A DNA stretch of 64,000 bases, from assembly GCA_951799445.1 (NCBI GenBank), contig OX637288.1, positions 2,358,501 to 2,422,500 on the forward strand, in the 5' to 3' direction. Made by a program: the position numbers and the translations under genes. This DNA is from Pseudisothecium myosuroides. Lineage: Eukaryota > Streptophyta > Bryopsida > Hypnales > Lembophyllaceae. This document shows positions 33,348-44,453 of this stretch, in pieces (position 1 is the first letter of the stretch; each line of letters starts with the position of its first letter). The notes under the pieces are model-generated. The model had not been told where the DNA came from. It saw only the letters and a list, made by a program, of their open reading frames with translations, and ran no database searches.

Positions 33348-34270
33348 AGAGCATCTCTACCTTTTTCTTTTTCTTTTTCTTTTTGAAACCCGGAGTTTAT
33401 TCCAAAAATGAACCAAGAACAAACGGCGGAAAGTTGAGGGCCAAGCCCTGGAGACAACTAACACCAAGACACCGAACACAAACACACCTAATTTACACAG
33501 GCGGGCCTCTTCAGGTTCCACATGATGACTTTGCCGTGTCGTGAACCAAATAATGGTGATCGTAACCAAGTATTATCAAACTTCCGCAGAAATTTGTCTA
33601 AATAATCTGGATGTCTACTACACAGCAACGTGGTCTTCAACCATGTTGTCCTCCCATGATCCAAGGTCACCTCCCATACCAATTGATCAAGTTTAGTCTG
33701 GGGCCACTCATCCTGGTTAAACACCATCTCTACCTTTTCACGGTGAAAGTATTAGATTTAATTGTAAAATTCGTCATGTGTTTGTAGCCGGGTGTCAAAG
33801 GAAGGTTTAACTAATAATAGTATAGAAGAAATACAACACCAAACTCCATCAAACCTGAGTTTTGGTGCTTCAACGAGTTTGATCCTGTTTTTCCCGAATT
33901 CTGACTCGTGGTCCTGTATTTTCTCACTTTATGATTAACTCTATTGTGCCAAATGGCTTTTCATAGGCTCAACTATCCGTCTAGGCCCTACTTACAAACC
34001 AGCTCTCCACTGTGTCTCGCCACATCTCTATACGCTATTTGGATGTCTACTTGTCGCTTTGCACTTTCATTGGTAGGAAGTACTATTTTTGCAAGTGCGG
34101 TCAAGAGTTGCAAGGGCTAAGCATGATGGTATTTTATGTGCTTATTTGGCTGGGGTCATGCTAATTTTTTGGAGCTGGCATGTTTGCAGTGGGGGAGACT
34201 TTCAAGGGTGGGCCTTACATTGGCTAGGCCACGGCTCGGGTTCCTACCATGAAATTGTGGAGATGCTCTA
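33348..34270. mobile_element. TIR element with AGAGCATCTC(C/T)AC ends, split by a LINE
   Basis: The left end AAGAGCATCTCTACC (33347-33361) is complementary to the right end GTGGAGATGCTCTAA (about 34257-34271). Removal of the LINE and one copy of its target duplication leaves about 550 bp. The interior (34080-34250) is richer in G and C and contains a 60-codon frame without recognisable domains. AGAGCATCTCCAC-type ends are common among plant MITEs; I do not assign a superfamily. Whether this end pair or the outer arms define the true element is unresolved. Confidence 0.5.
33366..33724 (-). mobile_element. 5'-truncated LINE (non-LTR retrotransposon) tail with target duplication
   Basis: On the minus strand the fragment opens directly with a frame starting VFNQDEWPQTKLDQLVWEVT and running about 78 residues to a stop at 33488. 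It is followed by an untranslated tail ending in an AAAAAG-repeat stretch. The protein resembles the region after the zinc-binding reverse-transcriptase domain of plant LINEs (a WI-RN-VF...W motif zone) and partly matches the fragment at 62.2 kb. The 14-bp sequence CATCTCTACCTTTT occurs on both sides (33352-33365 and 33725-33738), a target-site duplication. 5' truncation is typical of LINE insertion. Confidence 0.78.
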
Positions 34271-35332
34271 AATGATATGAAATGTTTAGCTCTCTATTTC
34301 ATTGATTTGACTTTGATAAGTGGTAAAGTTGGAAAAAGTTGTGGGATTCAAGGATGCTAATGCACTTAAGAGTGAATAAATTTTGGAGCAAAGACATAAT
34401 GACATCATAAGGTTCATCAAGAATATCCAAGCACTTCAAAAGTAAGTACAATCTTGGGGTGTAGAAGAATCTCATCAAACTATTGTAAATTCTTTCTTTC
34501 AACCAACTTAGATGAATGATGAACTCATATTATTTGTACTTTCATCTTTTGATTTTGTAAACATTATATAATTACTTATGAAGTCTTATAAATGTAAATT
34601 TTGTAAACATTACATGTTATCAAGATCAAAAGTGTAAAATGTTAGAAAGGTAACCTCACCCAAAGTTGACCACTAATGAATGTCGACCCTATTTTTGAAG
34701 GAAAATTGAATAGGGAGGATACCTCAAATGGGGGTCATTTGGGGTTTAAAAATGGCTTTAAGGTAGAGCCCCCATAACCGACCGAATAAGGAATTCCGAC
34801 ATGATCTGGAGTTGTGAAGGCAAAACAAGTATTTTTCATAGGTACATCAATAGAAAAGACAAATATTGCAAAAACATTGGTAATTTTATCGCTTGAACTG
34901 CAATTACTAAGAATTTTGGGAGGCAAAAAAAGCTCCGGATCCATGGCCAATGTCTAGACTCTTCCAATTCCAATCATTCAATAACCTTTTTCCTAATCAT
35001 TATTTCCTATTTCCTTTCTCACAATTTGGGACATGTGTCATGTATTTATTAGTTTTAACCTTGAAAAAGAAAAAGAAAAACATTCTAAGCTTGGTTAGAA
35101 ATACGTGCACCTATAGGTCGGGAATGGGTCAATGGTTGGGAATGGGGGGCTCTACTTTATTTATAGTATTATGGAGGCGGCACCCTTAGAAGTGGTCGAT
35201 TTTGGGGACACTTTTTTTTGTTTTAACTTCTTCTCTATGACATGTTTTGATACTACCGATGTCATTCCTCAATGTGCATGAAATGGATCTTGACATCACT
35301 TGCATGACACTTATAGCCTTCTACACCATTAC
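34271..35332. other. Intergenic, no gene seen
   Basis: Frames at 34299-34502, 34735-34950 and 34950-35189 have no recognisable domain and fall in A/T-rich sequence. The stretch 34640-34940 is slightly richer in G and C, but splice-flanked coding was not evident. I see nothing else assignable. Confidence 0.5.
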
Positions 35333-35605
35333 AAGAGATTTGAGGCCTCTAGAAGACTGCGAGTTCCGAGGGCGTTTCCAGCCTAGGAACTCTGCCACAT
35401 GCGCAGTCTGACGTCGTCAAGAGAGTGCCACGTCAGATTTTTTGAAATAAATTAAATTAAATTTTTGTTTTCACTTTTGCGTAAAAAAATATTTTATTTT
35501 ATTATTTGAAGAAAAAAAATTCTGACAACATTACTACTGGTTCAGAACAGGGGAACATGAAAGGGAACAACCCTGAAACAACCCTCCGGGGGCCTCAAAT
35601 CTCTT
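35333..35605. mobile_element. MITE with AAGAGATTTGAGGCC ends
   Basis: AAGAGATTTGAGGCC at 35333 and GGCCTCAAATCTCTT ending 35605 are perfect 15-bp inverted repeats. The similarity continues outwards as CATTAC on the left against CTAATG on the right, so the true ends may lie a few bases further out (about 35327-35611). The length is about 273 bp. The left half resembles the element at 20239. No coding potential and no certain target duplication. Confidence 0.72.
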
Positions 35606-36403
35606 CTAATGCCTTGCATCTTTGAAAATTTGTAACTAACTCACAATGCTTCCAAAAATTATGAAACCACTTGCAGTTTGATTCTTCGTCCTTCACCAAT
35701 ATGTGAAAATTGTTGTTGATTTTCTAGAACATATCGAATATGCCCCAAAGCTTAGTAGGATGATATTAGGTGTAGTTACCTTACTCTATGTGTGTTACAG
35801 TAAGTTATTGTCTGCACCCGACCCGGCCTAGCACTTATGAAGGGCTGACTGTATGCCACTCTACATACAGTATTTATGTGAGCCAGCAGGCAGCCAGGGC
35901 TTGGAAGGATCCAGCTCTAGTCTTGGTTCACACACAGGTAATTTAATTTAAAAGAAAAAATTGCAGTTTTTCCTTTTCCTTCCAGAATCTGCAGACAACA
36001 GAACTTCCAGCATTTAGGCCCCAAACAATTGAAGAAGTTCTAATTTTTAACTGTAGTTTCTTTCATGGTTAAAAAATTGCATGATCCCTGGAAACTCTGT
36101 GCAATTAAAACTGTAGAGACATTTCAAGAAAAAACAACTTAAAAACTAAACTAAACTGTAGAGACAGATGGGAATGGTCCATATGTTTCAAGAAAAAAAC
36201 AAAAAAACAAACTGTAGAGACATATTGCAATTTGTAACTTTAAATAGAGCATAATTTATTCTATTTGTAGGTACTGTTTGGGGGAACTCTGGGTGAACAA
36301 TACTAGCTATAATCCTGAATGCTCTGAATAACTAGTTCGCAAGTGGAGCCCGGAAGGACGGTTGAGCCTATGGAAAGCCATTTTGCGCAATCCATTTGGT
36401 GGA
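35606..36403. other. Intergenic, no gene seen
   Basis: A/T-rich with repeated phrases AACTGTAGAGACA at about 36110, 36155 and 36210, separated by about 50 bp, a short diverged local repeat. No frame with protein character, no RNA gene. Confidence 0.5.
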
Positions 36404-36542
36404 GATGCTCTTACCACTCTCAACACTTGATAGTGTATATTTTATGGTAGCGCAAATCTTCATAACAAGTATGAGATTTTCACACTTTAAGCCAATTTGC
36501 AATGGAGTTAAGTAGTATCGAATTGCTTTGCTCATTGAACCA

Positions 36543-36830
36543 TTAACCCCTAAACAATCATTTTCACTTCTTTTTTTTCCCGTCAAATATTGTTTCTGAG
36601 CTCAATATGCCCTCACTAAAGGACCACTGTTCTTTCAGGGGACAAAATGGAATTCAAATACGCTTCTACTATCGGGCTTGTTAACCCAATTTGGGGTATT
36701 TTTTTTAGAAAAGAGAGTTTTTTATAGGCCATGTGGGAATATAATTTTTATGACAATTGAGTTTATAGTTCAAAAGTAACTGCAATCTTTGGAAAATTTC
36801 CACTTTGTGGGGCATGGCGGGCAAGGCAAT
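36543..36830 (+). mobile_element. Partial TTAA-family element, left portion
   Basis: An end-like TTAACCCCTAAAC lies at 36543-36555. About 55 bp on, the sequence CTAAAGGACCACTGTTCTTT then CAGGGGACAAAATG matches the left end of the 4861-type copies. It continues for about 180 bp with GGAATATAATTTTTATGACAATTG. No matching right end was found. It looks like a truncated copy whose end is duplicated or was hit by another element. Confidence 0.5.
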
Positions 36831-38510
36831 TGGCTATGACTTTTGGTTGGGGAGGTGGAAGGGGCAACAAGATGGGGAGAAGCTAGACAGTGGGTGTAGG
36901 TAGAAGACTGGGCTAGCCAACACTCCGCTATCATTATCAGCTGACCTTCAGTCGAGGGAGTGGCGGGACCCTCAATTGGGGGGGCATTGGACCTTCAATA
37001 GTGAGTACATGCACACGTGCATAGGACTTTGCATAGGCGTGCAAGGTGCACCAACCACACCGCTACCTCTAGCAACTAGAAAATATTGTATGTTCACTTC
37101 TGTAGATCATGTACACTTGCAAGTTCAAATTTGATGCTTTTTTGCGTTGATTGTAGTCTTGACAATTTTTAAAATTACCGTGGATTCCTAAGCCTAGCGC
37201 AAATTTTTTAATGAAAGAAAAGTCCGAGCTCCAAATTTGTTCTCCTCTACAATCCTAGTAAAATTTTGTGGTCCGCATTTGCCATCCACAGTGAAATTTC
37301 AAAATCAAGTACAAGCCAAGCTTAACAATCCACTTAATTCTTTAACGTAATTGAAGCAACATCAATAAATTCACCTCCCATGAGCTTAAAGAACACCACA
37401 CATTTCCATAATTCAATACAAAAATCTCCTGATTGCACTAGTCATAGCAGATCCTGACTTGTCAATCCATCTAAAATTGCACTAATATTGCCTCACATTC
37501 ACCTCATCATGGAAGAGATTGGAGAAAGGGAGGAATTTCAAACTTGCCATGAGATTGTTTTTTCTCATATGAACCCATAATGAAGAGATTTTGTGCTACA
37601 TTGGCAAGAAGCTGAGAGGCCATGACAAGGAGATCCACTATGAAGAACAAAGAGGTATATTTCTTCTCTCTTCAACTTCCTTCTAATTCATTCAAATTTC
37701 TCATGTGGGTTGTTTATCCTCTTCTCTAAATTGCTTAGAACAAGCTCTCTGGGAGACGCAACTACAGATTGCTAGCATAACCTGCTTCAATGTCTAATGA
37801 TCCTCTTCCATCTTCCTATAGCCCTTCACCTCTGCCTACATCAACTCCAAAATTGGACTGCCCACCCCTCTTGTAGTGCGTCCTAAACCACTTCCAATAG
37901 AAGGGAATTTGCAACTTGAAGATGGAGAAGACTACAAATATTTGGGCATGATTATGGTTGGTGGAATTATATGGATAGCATTGTTGCTGAGACAAATTGA
38001 TATACAACGGCGATCAATGTGGATGGTGGGAATTATGGCGGTTCAAATTAGAAAGTTATTTTTTGTGCCTGGACTAAAGGTCTTAATGGCCATTATTTTG
38101 CACATGAAGCGTCAACTCAACATAAAATCATATTAGCACATGAAGGGTTTTATATTTCATTGCCCCCACTATCGCGGACTTCGTGCCTTGATCTCGATTT
38201 GTATTATTGACAACGTGTTTAAACATCAATGATCTAATTAGGTATAAGAAGGATAGGACAATGCTGGATTATGACAAAATGGGCCACGTGAGGTGGTTGA
38301 CCAATGCCATTTGCAATAATTGCTAAAGGACATGGAATATTGGAAAATTCACTACTATGGATGAAATGATGATTTGTTATAAAGACAAGTACTATCCAGC
38401 ATGGCAATATAAGCCCCCAAAGCTCCCAAAATGGAGCTTGAAAGTATGATACTTCACAGATTCACTATCAATATTTTTATGAGATTTTGAGGCCTATTAT
38501 GGTAAAAATC
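36831..38510. other. Intergenic, no convincing gene
   Basis: The plus-strand frame at 37876-38136 (86 codons, containing DGEDYKYLGMIMVGGIIWIALLLRQIDIQ, quoted in part: YKYLGMIMVGG and WIALLLRQ) has a hydrophobic stretch but no flanking exons that I could join. It may be a transposon gene scrap. G-rich sequence at 36810-36990 is low-complexity. Nothing else could be assigned. Confidence 0.4.
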
Positions 38511-38887
38511 AACGACGCTAGCATGTGAGCCTAGGAATGCAAGCCTACGAGCCTTGAGCCTAGGTGTAAGTAGGTACTCTACAAGTATTGAAGGTGCCTA
38601 TAACATATGTACCTCTAATATAGGCATTTAGATATTATAAATATCATATAACCATTAAACCATGGAAGGTACCAATAACATAGACACCTATACTATAAAT
38701 ATCCTATAACCATGAAAGGTGCTTGTAGCATAGGTATCTATAATATAGACACCTATAAATTAGGAACCTATAATATAAATGTCCTATAACTATAGAAAGT
38801 ACCTATAACATAGGTACTTATAATATAGGAGTCTAAGCTCTTAGGCTCATGGGCTCAAGATCCTAGGCTCACATACTAGCAACCGTG
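38511..38887. mobile_element. Mutator-like MITE with 11-bp target duplication
   Basis: TGGTAAAAATC occurs at 38500-38510 and again at 38888-38898, framing the element. The inner ends are inverted: GCTAGCATGTGAGCCTAGG on the left and the complement of CCTAGGCTCACATACTAGC on the right. The middle is a series of imperfect CCTATAACATAGGTACCTATA phrases (split: CCTATAACATAGG and TACCTATA), making it strongly self-complementary. A 9-11-bp duplication is the known habit of Mutator-type transposons. A related end occurs near 32112. Confidence 0.75.
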
Positions 38888-41800
38888 TGGTAAAAATCCC
38901 ATAGTTGAGGAGGTCCACACTTTACGTGAAGGGATTTATGGAGAGGCAAGATTAGCTTACAATGTGGTCTTGCATTTACTATTACTTGATAAGGACAAAG
39001 ACTTTGTAATAACTATATATGGACAATTTTTTTCTATGTATTAAGTTATTCAAGGAATTATTGAATAGAGAGACGTACATTATAGGCACCATTTAGTATA
39101 ACCGAGAAGGCCTATTGGATGTTTTGAAAAATACCAAGGCATTTAATAAACATGCACAAGGAACATTAGATTGGCGTATGCATGAGTCCAAGCAAGTGAA
39201 TTTTATTTTATAAAAAGACAAAAAAAAATTGGTCTTCATTATTTCTATACATGCCATCATGCCCATTCAGTTTTTTGGCAATTTTCAATGGTATCGGTAC
39301 TAGGCTTTTGATTAGTAGAGAGTGAATTGAATGATGAATTCAAAAGAACATAGTTAGAAACAAACTAAATCCCATTTTTAAAGATTGCCCACAAGATTTA
39401 GGCTCTTGGGAGGTCACATAATTTAGCCTTCTAATTTCAATGGAAATTAGAATTTTTGTGTTTTCAAAAAAATAAATTGGAGTATGTTAAAGATAAATAA
39501 ATGTTTTAATCCATCATTGGGATTCTTGAGCATTGAAAGTATGAAGTAGAAAATCTATTCGCAAAAAAAGCTAGTGTTGTCAATTCTGAGGGCCTTGTGT
39601 CATTGCAAGAATGTTTGAATGTGTTCCACTTGTTTTTTTCCAATGAAAATTGGTAGATACATGTATAACATTACCTTCACTATAGTAGATTTTTAAACTC
39701 AAAGTATGTAGTGCAAAATTTCTTATAAACGTTAGTGAAAGTCATCTACAACATTTGAATAGGGTCCAAAAAAAAAATTCTTGACTTCAAATACTCATAT
39801 CTTTCAATTTGCATAGTCAAATTTCACAAAATTCTTACCAAATATTTTTATAGAAGTTAAGTACAAGATCCTATGGTTAATTTTTGAAACAAACATTTTT
39901 ACGTGTTTTTCATTGAATGCGGTAGGAACAACAATTTTGAGTTTTTTTTGAGGAAAAATTGCCTTAGTCCTTTAGGAGGTATATTCAAATTTGCATCTTA
40001 TATTTTGATTACATGAGACTACGTTTTGTCTATTATAAGGGGAATTTTTAGTTAGTTTTCTATTTAGCCATAATACTTGATTGACAAAGATTTATAAATG
40101 AAAAAAGATTTTTTTGTAGATATAGATATTTTCAAAATTATAATGGAAAATATATTGCAATATTGCAAATTGTAATATAAAAATAAAATTATGTCTATTA
40201 TAGTTATATCTTATATTCGTTAATTTTTATTATTATTATTTATAGAATAACTTGAGGTTATTCAAAACAAATTGTTTGACCATTTATAATTCACTTTTTG
40301 GCTTACCCGACCATGTTGGGTAAGCCAAGTGGTTAATTGACACTCATATAAGGTAACTCATCATAATTCCCTAAAAGCACTTTCATCCCAGTTTTGGCCC
40401 TCCTGTACTCATTTCAAAATGAAAATATATACCAAAGGTACATGGGCGTCGAATAGAGATGAAGGTTGGGATCCCTTTAGAGGAGCCTATCCAAAGTTGT
40501 GAGAAGTTGGTAGGCTAGTTGCTCTCAACCATAGTGATGACATGATCACCCACTAAAGGCTCGCTTCCATGTCAAGTTGGGGCCAGTGAAGCTGACCAAT
40601 TATATGTGGGATTTAGAATTTTTAAAAAAAACTTCCCATCCCACTGATTATCGGTAAGCTTCACCACTACCCGACTCTACGTAGAAGCGGACCCAAAGTT
40701 AGAGGTTGTGGAGACTCCCTATAATGAAGTTCTTTGATTTGTTAAATTCTAAATGATTAGAAAATCAAATATAAATGGGTGAGACTGAATAAGGACCATC
40801 TCAAGCAACTCCAAATGCACTCAATGAGAGAATAATCATGAGGATTTTAGTGTAATTCTTAGGCCACTCTGCAATTGGGTGTAGCAGTAAAAATGAAATT
40901 CATGGACAACTCCCACAATGAAGATCCCTTCATTTTTTTACAAAAAAAAAGAATATTGTAAAATAAAATAAAAAAATGAATTTTATAAATGCACAGGCTG
41001 TGTACAACAAGATTAACTTGCAATGGAGAAGATGGGAAGAGGTAAATGCTGGATGGAACATTTATAATTTGAACTCGGACTGAGAATCCAAATCACACGT
41101 TTATTCAAATTTAGAAGTGGGTAATACATGGGCTTTCTTTGTGAACACTAATGTTGGGCCAAAAAATAGTTGTTCACAATATGCCCTTTATGCGACTTAC
41201 ACCAAATAGGACACGTGAATTCACATACTATTATAGAGTATTGAACCGCATAGCAAAGCACATACTACAAATACAAAGACACAACAAAGCAAGTCAAGAA
41301 ATCCCTAAATTTTTTGTCTTTTAATGCCAAGTCTAGATGTCTAGTCCTAATGAATGCAAGCATATTTGAAGACAACCGTCCTAAATACATACTCCTAATA
41401 TAGATATATCCATTCCATTGCAATTATACAAACTATGAGTGAACAACAACAGTCTATCTAGACATCCTATGTCTAACAAACATTCCATACCAAAGTCCTT
41501 CTGCAAACATACCAACACGCAATACTGGAAAATGACATTCAATTTATTGAGCTCACTTATTGAAATGACCTCTTTTCACTAGAATCAATCAAGGTGAAAA
41601 CCAACAAATATCAATTGCTCATGCAAATCATTCAAACCAACAGATGGATTGTACAACCACTTATGGTTATTCATGCGAGAGGAACTATTTATATACCATC
41701 TTTATTAAAACTATGAGACCGATTTAAACTCCTTAAATTGCCAAGCTATCAAAAACACGCAAAACAATATCCATAAAATCGCCTTTAAATACTCAATTTT

Positions 41801-42446
41801 TATCCTACTACATAAACAAAACTTGGAAATTAAATAAACTTTGTCCACTAATTACCTTCTTCTTTAAACTAATAACAAAAATCAATTATAGAAATAATAC
41901 AATTTTATATTTCATATTCCAAACTCATATAATTAAATCCCACTTGACAAATACATATGCTTTCTACTATGACATATACTAACCATCATCACTTTCCAAT
42001 TCAAAACTCCTATATGAGGCATTCATTTAAAAAATTAATAGTACATGGGATAGAATCTCCCCTAAAACGAAGAGAAGTAATTTAGGTGTCACTCATCTAT
42101 GTCCTAAGAGACTAGTTGGGGGACCTTATATGAAAAAACTCTCAATATATACTAGCCTAAAATTTATGGTTGGAGTTATTTCTCTTTCCCTTAAAATTTT
42201 GATTCTATTGACCAAAATTAAATTAAAAAAAACACTTGTTTTTGAGTGGTTAATTTTAAATTTTATGATCTCACAGTTGTTGATTCCAAATATAAATGTA
42301 AAATTTCTAAATTTGATCATATATGATAAATAATATATTCCTGCAATATCCCCTGAAGAACTTTCATAACACTATTCTAGATCTAGCAATCCCTTAGAAG
42401 TTGAATGACTCGCGTTGAAGATGTGCATGTTACCTTCAAGATTGGT
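38888..42446. other. AT-rich repeat-laden DNA, no gene; partial TTAA element inside
   Basis: No frame with recognisable protein was found. At 39690-39985 the sequence follows the right portion of the TTAA family (GTACAAGATCCTATGGTTA, then GCCTTAGTCCTTTAGGAGG) and lacks a left end. From 40920 to 42100 there is plain A/T-rich sequence. At 42110-42360 the phrase AAATATAAATGTAAAATTTC then TAAATTTGATCATATATGATAAATAATAT (in two parts) resembles parts of 46920-47040 and 49680-49760, another dispersed repeat. Confidence 0.5.
39690..39985 (+). mobile_element. Partial TTAA-family element, right portion
   Basis: The sequence carries the typical right-hand landmarks in order: an AACTCAAAG-GTAGTGCAAAA block, CATATCTTTCAATTTGC, TTCTTACCAAATATT, AAGTACAAGATCCTATGGTTA (20-base part: AGTACAAGATCCTATGGTTA) and the terminal CCTTAGTCCTTTAGGAGG. 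The last TTAA has decayed to GTATA. It most resembles the copy at 51358-52306. Confidence 0.55.
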
Positions 42447-43379
42447 TTAATAACCTCTAAATATTTTTGACTATGTTTTTACCAAAAACGCTCCAAAACT
42501 ATTGTTTCTACTACAAGTAACCAAATTTTAGAAAAAAAACACATTTTGAACACATATAACCATAGGATCTTGTAGTATGCTAGTTTGAAAAGTTGTGAAA
42601 AATTTCAGAAATTTCCAACATGCAGATTGCAAGATATTAGCATTTGAGTTGACAAAAATCCTTTTTTGGGCCCTGCAAAAAACAGTGCAACTGCACTTCA
42701 CAAGGTCACATATGTATGAAAAAATGTCCAAAATGGTCATGCTTTTTTAAATTCATTCTTCAAGGCAAGTTACTACATACCTGGAAAATTTAGATAATTT
42801 AAAATTGTACAACATACATGAAAAAAATAGTAAGTAAAAAGAAGTAGAAAATGATTCAAGACATTATTTTGTGAAGAATTTAGTCATGGAATTGAAAAAT
42901 GCCAATCCCAAATCGTTGTAATGTTGAAATAAACAATCTACATCCTATGATTTTATTTTATTTTTTAAATATTGAAAATTGAGTTAAATAAATGGCTTCA
43001 AAGTTTATTTTAGAGTAGAGAGTCCATAACTGCCCGCAAACTAAAATTCCTCATAACTTTCATCTCATTATTTAAAATGGAATGACTCAAAACTTTCTAC
43101 ATATATATAAATCTAGAAAACCAATTTTAAATTTTGCTTTTGAAAAGCGTGATTTTTTAAGGAATTTTTGAGCTGCCTAGTGGCAATGAAAATTACATAT
43201 CATATAATAACTTTCTAACCATGTAGTCAAAAGTTATGAAAATTGTTGGGCCTTAAAGAAAAAACTTGTCCACATATTGTGTAAAAATTTCAAAGAAAAA
43301 AATTAAAAATTCTATTTGTAGTAAACTGCCCCAAATTGCTATGTTGTCAAAAATTGTAGTTTAGTCCTATAGGGGTTAA
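42447..43379 (-). mobile_element. TTAA-flanked element, full copy, copy 4 (inverted)
   Basis: The right end CCTATAGGGG-TTAA (43376-43379) is clear. The left end has decayed to TTAA-TAACCTCTAAAT. Its body aligns closely with 6593-7526: ACAAAAATCCTTTTTTGGGCCC, GGTCACATATGTATGAAAA and AGTCAAAAGTTATGAAAAxT occur in the same order (the first is quoted loosely). It is in the orientation opposite to the 4861 copy and lacks any long frame. Confidence 0.72.
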
Positions 43380-43843
43380 GGTAGCAACACCCATAAGCGT
43401 GAGTGTACCCTGACACCAACTGTAGAGTTCCCTTAAAGTGTTCCCAAAAGTTCCTTGAAACCATGTCCATGCTTAATTGGGGTTGGTAGTCTCTGATTTT
43501 TTTAGATTTTGGTGCTAGAATCGAGGCAAATTTATTAGAGTGTAGTATAGGGTGCCCTAGGGAGTTCTACTTTGAAAATTTGTAGAAATTAGATGCCTTG
43601 TCCAAAAATTCTAATTTTGTTTTCGAAAATTCATAATTTTCAATTGTTAACATTGGGGAAAAAAAATTCACAAAAATTTGCCTCCTACTATGCTGAATTG
43701 CTTAATTTGACGGTAATGGATGCTCCTACCTTAAATAATCAAATGCATGACAATTAGTATGTAAGAGATGTCACTCAACAAGATTACTATTGTCATTGAA
43801 TTTTAGGGGGGGGGACAAGCCTTAAAAAATGCGGTTCCCCATA

Positions 43844-43990
43844 GCCAAGGTAGTCACCAAAATTGCTCTAATTCTTAGATCAATAGGTGCATTCTTTTAG
43901 TGAACAATGAGGTCATCCTTGGACCACTTTTCGTCCTCAGTGTCCTTCAAGAATTAGAAAAAGTATAAGATTCTAGGAAAGTCAAACCCT
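43844..43990 (+). repeat. Isolated unit related to the 147-bp tandem array
   Basis: GCCAAGGTAGTCACCAAAAT at 43844, then GATCAATAGGTGCATTCTTT, CCACTTTTCGTCCTC and AAGATTCTAGGAAAG follow the plan of units in the 16.0-17.06 kb array. It stands alone, more than 26 kb from the array. So the unit either moved singly or the array is derived from a dispersed element. Confidence 0.55.
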
Positions 43991-44008
43991 CGTGTACTCC
44001 CTTTATGG

Positions 44009-44300
44009 CGAATTTCATTAAAATGGCAGTATTCCATGTGCCATTTTTACACCGTGACATCTAGGACAAATGTACATAGTTAACATCTAGGTCATTTTTA
44101 GATTTCAGAAATCTAGGACTGATATAGATATCAGACAGCGCAGTCTGGATTGGTATAGATTTTAAATATCTAGGACAAATGTAGATTTTAAAAATCTAAT
44201 ATAGATATAGATTTTGATACAAAAAAAGCAGTTCAGACTAGGCGGTCTGAACTCCTAAAAGTGCCAAATTAGCGGAATATCGCCATTTTAATGAAATTGA
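44009..44300. mobile_element. MITE with AATTTCATTAAAATGGC ends
   Basis: AATTTCATTAAAATGGC at 44011 is matched by GCCATTTTAATGAAATT ending 44298, with a few further complementary bases including ATTCC/GGAAT. The interior has repeated ATCTAGGACAAATGTA and TAGATTTxAxAAATCTA palindromic phrases. About 290 bp, non-coding. The target duplication could not be settled. Confidence 0.7.
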
Positions 44301-44328
44301 CCATGTTTTCAAAAATACTAAATGGCAT

Positions 44329-44453
44329 AAGGTATGTTCCCACCTAATGTTAAAGGTGTTGTTACAGAGGGTCTTAGGAATGAATTTTGGCCTCCTTTTG
44401 GACCGGATTCACATTCCAAAGAACACCTATAACACCAAGTGGGAACGTACCTT
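44329..44453. mobile_element. Short MITE with AAGGTATGTTCCCAC ends, 125 bp
   Basis: AAGGTATGTTCCCACCTAAT at 44329 and its near complement CCAAGTGGGAACGTACCTT ending 44453 flank a 125-bp unit; inner AAGGTGTT/AACACC boxes extend the inverted repeat to about 30 bp. It lies only 30 bp from the previous MITE. No coding capacity. Confidence 0.68.

Larger units (their letters stand above)
33270..36498. mobile_element. Large inverted-repeat structure, about 3.2 kb, with nested insertions
   Basis: The segment 33270-33363 and the reverse complement of 36404-36498 match along about 90 bp: AAAATCTCAxAxxTGTTATGAAGATTTGCGCT and GTGGTAAG-AGAGCATCTC can be traced in both (written here with gaps). The arms face each other like long terminal repeats of a foldback or Mutator-type element. 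Between them lie a LINE fragment (33366-33724), a second AGAGCATCTC end at 34258-34270 and the MITE at 35333-35605. No transposase frame was found. Two independent insertions of one end type could mimic this. Confidence 0.45.

Noticed and set aside
37876..38136. 86-codon frame with a hydrophobic stretch as a small membrane protein gene
   Set aside because: No start context, neighbouring exon or homology that I recognise; it lies in repeat-rich sequence.
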